This document shows positions 63,784 through 64,000 of a DNA stretch of 64,000 nucleotides, piece after piece. Each line of letters opens with the position of its first letter. Position 1 is the first letter of the stretch. Made by a program: the position numbers and the translations under genes. The notes beneath the pieces are model-generated. The model was not told the DNA's origin and searched no databases. It worked only from the letters and a program-made list of their open reading frames with translations. Origin of the DNA: Tubulanus polymorphus (Eukaryota; Nemertea; Palaeonemertea; Tubulaniformes; Tubulanidae); contig NC_134027.1 in NCBI RefSeq assembly GCF_964204645.1, forward strand, positions 2,282,485-2,346,484, read 5' to 3'.

Positions 63784-64000
63784 GTAAGTTTTCTCTTCAT
63801 TCTTATCAAATATTGATTCCAGTTGTTTTTGGCCCACGCACTCAATTTTCAGGATTCTAGATCCTTGGTTATCAGTATCCCAGGTTTGCAGTCAATAAAA
63901 TACAGGAAAGCCCTGACATTTGTTTCTTGTCTAGGTGTTGTTTATTTAGTTGTATTTATAGATTTGTTTAGACACTGTGGTTAATTGCTGTTTTGTTAAT

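Overview
This window is animal nuclear DNA: AT-rich, with short GT-AG introns, conserved metazoan genes split into many exons, TATA/Inr promoters, AATAAA signals and many small inverted-repeat elements. The gene content (a multi-PAN/Apple secreted protein, a tandem LicD-family array, a GPR161-like receptor) suggests a lophotrochozoan such as a mollusc, annelid or brachiopod. That placement is an inference. Most exon joins were read by eye from splice sites, reading-frame continuity and family resemblance; coordinates may be off by a base in places.

Layout. 1-287: last two exons of an SLC6 transporter. 2341-2703: small unrecognised basic ORF. 2981-4324 (minus): single-exon class A GPCR. 4875-10659: secreted protein of a signal-peptide exon plus 15 phase-1 exons, each one cysteine-rich PAN/Apple-like module. 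10.7-20.3 kb: mostly non-coding, but with three phase-compatible minus-strand exons of a cysteine-rich, probably secreted protein (13845-16239) that no long ORF reveals. 20.3-29.3 kb: four tandem copies of a LicD/fukutin-like type II membrane protein gene, three intact and one internally deleted. 29.4-30.0 kb: fold-back repeats.

30.3-35.4 kb: lysyl-tRNA synthetase, with a cassette exon giving a mitochondrial form. 36.0-38.3 kb (minus): ferrochelatase, tail-to-tail with KARS and head-to-head with an NRAMP/SLC11 metal transporter (39.7-42.9 kb), so iron import and haem synthesis genes share one upstream region. 43.8-50.7 kb: STRIP (striatin-interacting protein, STRIPAK core), 20 exons. 52.2-55.4 kb (minus): BTB-BACK-C2H2 zinc-finger protein. 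56.25-56.7 kb: SMKR1-like small lysine-rich protein. 58.9 kb to the window end: first exons of AHCYL/IRBIT, with a probable second promoter near 63.5 kb. STRIP, SMKR1 and AHCYL are also neighbours in the human genome, so this is probably an ancient gene block.

Mobile DNA: five families of short non-autonomous elements are visible, two of them with target-site duplications that can be read directly (9-bp TSDs at 30.4 and 39.0 kb; TWA TSDs at 31.7 and 58.3 kb), plus a nearly perfect ~250-bp-arm fold-back at 60.1-60.6 kb inside AHCYL intron 1.
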